NCBI GenBank assembly: GCA_015680685.1
Contig: MNCI01002242.1
Location: 62,001-126,000, forward strand
Direction: 5' to 3'
Source: Gnetum montanum
Taxonomy: Eukaryota > Streptophyta > Gnetopsida > Gnetales > Gnetaceae
Length of the DNA: 64,000 bases
Position numbers and translations under genes: made by a program. Positions within the stretch are counted from its first letter, which is position 1. Each line of letters opens with the position of its first letter. Below, piece after piece: positions 59,201 through 64,000 of this stretch. The notes under the pieces were generated by a model, which saw only the letters and a program-made list of their open reading frames with translations, did not search any database and was not told where the DNA came from.

Positions 59201-59819
59201 CCTTCCATTGATTCTTCTCTCAAGTTTTGACATGCTCTTCTCTCATAATTTCTTTCATTTTGTGCATTCTCATATGTTTCTTACATGCATATTCAAGCTT
59301 CATGTTCTCTTAAGTTTCTAAAGCTAATGAAATGTTCTCTCATGTTTCTAGTGAACTACTGAAGAATGTAAAAGTTATTTTATGACGTATTTTACAAGCT
59401 TTGTTCCCAATTAAAAATTCAAGTTAATTTCTTTCATTTTTCATGTTCATGTTAAAGGGTTTCAATTCCTTTCATATTGATTTCATGTAAAAGCTTATAA
59501 ATCTCTTTGCATGAGCTTTTTCCAAGCTTCTATAGCTTGTAAGATTTACTTCTCCTGTTTATGTTAAGTCTCAAAGATCATTTAAATTCATTTTAGTAAG
59601 GATTCAATGGTTTATGCATGTTTTTATTGGGTTTGTGCATGTTGTAAATAGTTAAAGAATTGGATTTGTTTTTAATGTTTATCTCCTAATTCAAGTTTAT
59701 CTTAATATGTTTATAGGTTATGGAGAATTTTTTTAGATATTAGTATGAACTATGTGTCTTTGAAATTATCCATAAGTCATTTAAATTTTGTTTTGCAATC
59801 ATTCTTTATTTTCTACAAA
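59201..59819. other. AT-rich stretch without recognised features
   Basis: Repeated words like 'TTCTCTCATGTTTC' and 'CTTATAAGCTTC' occur; no coding motif on either strand. Confidence 0.4.
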
Positions 59820-60300
59820 ACCACTACTTCACCATGAGCAGTCCACAACTCATGGTGAGAATGGTACCATTTCTAAATAACCACAAACCATGATGAGTAA
59901 TTACAATCTCACCATGATCTATGGTGAATGGCTAGAACTTGTGGCCTTTGATTTCAATAGTTCCATGACCCATGGTTCACTTGTAGGATCAAATTTAAAG
60001 TACATAAAGTATCATGTAGGCTAGAATGTTCACCATGAATTGGCCATGACTCATGGCCAACTCATGATTTGCTCAAAATTAATTCTCTTTATTTTGAAAC
60101 ATTAAGACCTATGGAAAGCTCATGATAATGTAGCACAACTTAACCATAACTAATGTTTGGCCACCACATGACTGATGTAGCACCACTTAACCATAACCAT
60201 GTTGCAATTTCTTCAGTCATGGTTAGATACCATGACTGATGAAATTGCAACATGAACACCTTATCACTTATGGTTGCACTTGTCATGGCTGAAATTTACT
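59820..60300. repeat. Region dense in CCATGA/TCATGG inverted words, with a long hairpin
   Basis: More than twenty CATGA or TCATG words in 480 bp, many paired as CCATGAG...CTCATGG, for example at 59834-59861. A tandem pair 'ATGTAGCACAACTTAACCAT' (60129) and 'ATGTAGCACCACTTAACCAT' (60175) precedes the hairpin at 60198-60254. Confidence 0.7.
60198..60254. repeat. Near-perfect inverted repeat, 26-bp arms, 5-base loop
   Basis: Left arm 60198-60223 and right arm 60229-60254 pair at 25 of 26 positions, with loop TAGAT. The single mismatch is T against A in 'TTTCTTCAG' versus 'CTGATGAAA'. Confidence 0.93.
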
Positions 60301-60342
60301 ACTTTGAAGAACCTTCCTCAATTACTAGCTTTTGAATCAATT

Positions 60343-61469
60343 TGTGGATCCTTCAACTTAGAAGGAGGGATGAATAAGTTCCTAAAATTAAAATTTCTTA
60401 AGACAAAGAACACACTAAATTTAATATGTTTCCTCAACATGGGTAGTCCATACTCATAGGGTAATTTGCAAGCACACCTTTAGACTTTGTTGTTCTCAAA
60501 TATGGTTTCAAGGGTACCACACCTTATACAAGCTCTAAGCTCTGTAATGGAGTGATTCAATGTTACAAATCCACTTAACCCTACAAGGTCCTAACAAGCT
60601 TAAAAAGTGGTTTCTAAAATTCCATAACCTTTACAACTTAAGCTCTACTCCAGAGTGTTGCGGCACTACACTAACACTCAATCCTGCAAGATCCCAACAA
60701 GCTCAATCAATATGCCTTCTTGCAAGAAGCACATCAACCTCACAAGGCAACAAAAGAGAATAAAAATCACAAGGAAAGAAAGCAAATAATTTTATTGATC
60801 CTTGCACTTTGAGGAATAGCTTACTTTGACCAATTACAAATAGATAAATGATTATATAATAAGGAAAAATAATGAAGATAATGATTATTTGATGATTACA
60901 CAATGATAATACAAAAGCTTGCACATTTCCCAATGAGAATTATGTCTTCTTATAGCCACTATGTTTCCTAAATCACCTCAGAGTTTAGATAATAGTTACT
61001 ATAGATGTCTTCTTTATGACTAAGACATCTTTCTACATCTAGCCTCCATTTTAGAAGACGTCTTCTTTTTGGGAAAGACATCTTTCTACAACTAGCCTTC
61101 ATTCTGAAAAGGCATCTTCTTCTGATGAAAGACATCTTTCTGTTAAAAAAGATGTCTACGATTTTGCAGAGACATCTTCTCCTATGCTACCTTCAATTCT
61201 ATTAAGACATATTCTATTTCTTGGAGTTATCTTTATTCACCTTGCTTTGCACTTTGAATTCTTCATTCCTTGTCCAAGTTCTCAAACTTTCTCATATCTT
61301 TCTTGTCTCACTCCAAGGTCTTGATGGTGTCAACTTTTCTTGTAAGTCCTTGCGGTCTATAAAGTCCTTGTTTACACACCTTCCCTACAAACACAATCAA
61401 CCACACAAACATACAAGCATCCTTGTACTACATTTTACTTAACATTTTGACACACCAAAAAGGTCAACA
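60343..61469 (-). repeat. 3' LTR of element G
   Basis: On the plus strand starts TGTGGATCCTTCAACTTAG and ends AAGGTCAACA, 1127 bp, collinear with the D LTRs ('GCAAGAAGCACATCAACC' near 60723). AGACATCT/AGATGTCT words cluster at 61000-61210. Confidence 0.83.
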
Positions 61470-61487
61470 ATCTCCTCCTTTTGGGTG
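61470..61487 (-). promoter_or_regulatory. Polypurine tract of element G
   Basis: Minus strand 'CCAAAAGGAGGAGAT' immediately before LTR start TGTTGACC, a classic copia PPT. Confidence 0.78.
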
Positions 61488-63060
61488 ATGTTAAAAACTT
61501 AAGAAAATGGGTTAGTAGACATAAAAATATCCAAATATTTCTATAACTATACTCTCGCCCTTTTTGAACAGTAGCAAAAAGGATAAAACATATAAATCTA
61601 TCAAAAAAGAACAATATGCCAAAAGTACTTAATTGTAGCTATAAAATAGTCATAAAAGATATGCATTGAGCACAATCTCTATCTTCAACTACATCACAAA
61701 GCAATTTTATCATCCTTTCATTAATAGATATACAAGTACTTCTTACTTCAATGAAGTCCATATAAACAAGAGAGGCTTAAGTACTTAAGGGAAGATATAT
61801 TCATAGCATGCTAAAATACCAAAGTAGAGAAGTTAGGTGAAAAGACACAAACTTTAAAAAACAAATTTGTATGTTGTCTTCAATTCATTAAGATCTATCC
61901 TTTAGAAAGAACAAGCCACAAAAAATTCAAACATGACTAAAAAATCCTTGTAATTTATGAAAAAGAGAAAATAAACTTGCAAGCCAAATACAAAAGATGA
62001 AGCATCTAGAATCAAGTAACCTATCAACTTGAACCAAATATCTCATTAAAAATTATATCTCAAGATTATATACATATCCCGTAGTACAATTTGCAAAGGG
62101 CTAAAAAAGGTTAAACGAGATAGAAGTTTCCCCTTATTGAAACCCAAATTTTGATGATCAAATAACCTTTTTTTTAACCAATAAACTCATAAGATAGACG
62201 AATATGTCATAATTCTATTAGCACTCAAATCTTATGAAAGCATCATGAAGGTAATTATATGGCAAGAAAGAAAGGATACACTTGTAAGTATAAAATAAAT
62301 TCTCATGAAGAATGACAAATACCAAAATTAAAACAAGCGAATGTTCAAAAGTAACCAAATAGAATCTTAATATGATGTTCAAATACTAACCAAAAGATAG
62401 CACAAGGTAAAATGTCTGTAAGATAACTTAACCAAGATTTAATTCTTCTTTTACCTTAAATACTATACCATACCCTTGCATGACATTAGTCCTTACTCAT
62501 TATGATATATTGTTGTGTGAGTGCTTTTTGGCAGAAGTGTCTAAATACCCCCCAAACATTAATGAACTCCAAGATAGATAATGAGAAACATGCTCCCCCT
62601 ATACATGTGTAGCTCTTCTTGGACTTTTAAGATCATTTTGTAATTGTTGTAAATCAGCAAATCACTACTACTGTAAGTTAACATAAAGGTCAAATGTGGA
62701 GACTAATGTCTCCAAGTAGTAATATGAATAGAATATTCAAAGTTGTGTCTACTTAAAAATCATGACTTATCACAACAATGGCTAAACTATCCCAAAGGGC
62801 ATGAGCTTAGAACCAGATCATCACAATAAGTATAGATCATGTAGGATTAAAAGCAAGACAAAAAACCAACTAAAAATATTACAAGATAAAATCCCAAAGG
62901 AAATCAATACATGTGCTACACTACATATTTTCATAAATTGGATGAATCTTAAAATGGATATAAGAGATACTCTAAATAATCATTTCAACAATTTTCTAAT
63001 CTAAACATGACACAAAAAATTTTGGACTTCTCAAATCATGTACTTATTAACTAGCAAGGA
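61488..63060 (-). other. Noncoding internal region of element G
   Basis: AT-rich, with short matches to D 29800-31100 such as 'TGTGGAGACTAATGTCTCC' near 62695. No RT, integrase or protease motif on either strand. Confidence 0.6.
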
Positions 63061-64000
63061 AAGAGATGCAAACTTGCCTTAACTGACCTTACTTATAGGT
63101 GAAAAGAAGATTAATGGAGTTTGAGATGAGGTTCCCTATCATGAAGAACCTCCTCATTCTTAGGTTCTCTTTCATTAGATCATGTATGTGATGTCGCTAT
63201 TTGTTCATGGTCTTTATGAAAGAACCCTTGATCACTTATTGCATCATTTTGAAATTTCCACTTATCTTCATTTTTAGCTACTAGTGCCTACACAATTTCC
63301 TTACCAAAGCCTTTTTGACAAAACCAAGCATCATTCTTATTTTAATCATCATGAGAATAGTTGAGGGTTTGCTTACTACCATAGTTTTTACACACAAATA
63401 AAGTATTCTCCTCATGAATAATGTTACCAAACTTGATTATGCTAGAGCTTGAATTTTCTTGTGTAACTTTTTCAAAATTCTTTGGCTATTTTTTAAGAGA
63501 CTTCTCTTCTTAAAAAAATTTTGCTATCCTTATTTAAAGAGGTTAGTTGTTGAATCTTAGCTTTTTTGTCTAAGATCTCTTCTTTCACTTTATTGTGAAT
63601 AGCATCTAGCTTAGAAATTATAAATTTCTTTGCCTTCCTAATAAAATAATATAAAAGAAAAATTTCTTCTTTGAGTTCACTATACCTTTCATCCTACTTA
63701 CCACCTTGGTTATCCATATGTGAAGAATTTTCATCTGTAAGTGCCATGCATATGAGATGTGAATCTTTGAAAGAATTGCATGTTTCTTCTTTTCTTTGCT
63801 CACCATCATCCCAACTTTTATAAAAGTTGATCTTTTTCAATTCCTCATCATTGGATCTATTCTTTAGCTATACCCTACTATCACTAGGACATTCAAAGGC
63901 CATATGGCTTCTCCCTCCACAAACCCAACATTCCATAGAAGAGAAATCTAAGTTAGAATTCAAAACATTTTTGCCTTTTTCTCTACCTTTGAATAGATTG
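63061..64000 (-). pseudogene. gag: Copia-type gag of element G, partial
   Basis: Minus strand 'MECWVCGGRSHMAFECPSDS' (about 63936-63877) is an intact CCHC zinc knuckle, nearly identical to that of D. An acidic segment 'SWDDGEQRKEETCNSFKD' and a K/E-rich helical stretch ('VKEEILDKKAKIQQLTSLNK') follow, then a decayed second knuckle near 63390-63330 ('DAWFCQKGFGKE' after it aligns with D 'TWSYQKKPRK'). Coding similarity to D ends near 'AACTCCATTAATC' (about 63110), as in D (about 54450). The N-terminal part is outside the window. Confidence 0.75.

Larger units (their letters stand above)
60343..64000 (-). mobile_element. Copia-type gag-only element G (D family), partial
   Basis: Minus-strand 3' LTR, PPT, about 1.6 kb of noncoding sequence and gag in the same arrangement as element D. 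The 5' LTR lies beyond the window. From first zinc knuckle to PPT it measures about 2.4 kb, against 3.2 kb in D, so neither has room for protease, integrase and RT. Confidence 0.75.

Noticed and set aside
1-64000. tRNA, rRNA or snRNA genes
   Set aside because: No cloverleaf, conserved box or rRNA core was recognised by eye; a tRNAscan or Rfam run would be needed to exclude decayed copies.

Overview
This window looks like repeat-dominated nuclear DNA from a plant with a large genome. The evidence is plant LTR retrotransposon families (Tat-type Ty3/gypsy with a second RNase H, an Athila-like Ty3/gypsy, a chromovirus-like Ty3/gypsy, Ty1/copia-type LTR elements) plus pseudogene pieces of two plant gene families (CBS+PB1 protein, NIPA-type transporter). 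The sequence is AT-rich and CpG-poor. A gymnosperm or another giant-genome seed plant is plausible but not proven. I found no intact host gene and no RNA gene; every recognisable coding region is broken by stops and frameshifts.

Layout. 1-10509: plus-strand, pol-less Tat-type element A (gag, protease, a slot holding NIPA and CBS/PB1 gene fragments, a 63-bp array, 3' UTR, 3' LTR). 10510-13429: AT-rich and unassigned. 13430-23480: plus-strand, pol-less Tat element B (truncated 5' LTR, gag, protease, a 15-unit array of about 190 bp, 3' UTR), cut off by E. 23481-27750: minus-strand Athila-like element E (integrase, RNase H, RT, protease, gag tail). 27990-28647 and 56737-57863: the two halves of minus-strand chromovirus-like element F, split by element D. 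28653-56731: minus-strand copia-type gag-only element D with two 1130-bp LTRs, itself split by Tat element C (31222-53537). C has gag, protease, an antisense multi-exon gene, a 15-unit array and a full but dead pol. A 1581-bp solo LTR (50049-51629) sits in the 3' UTR of C. 57922-60342: LTR of F, an LTR-like promoter and an inverted-repeat-rich stretch. 60343-64000: a second copy (G) of the D family.

How the parts relate. Target-site duplications support a four-layer nest: F, then D, then C, then the solo LTR (youngest, still CpG-rich). C is the only Tat copy here with pol. A and B share one pol-less layout and were probably mobilised in trans by relatives of C. D and G share a gag-only layout and probably depended on an autonomous copia relative. 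The slot between protease and RT of the Tat elements varies most: an antisense gene in C, captured host-gene fragments in A, and only the tandem array in B.
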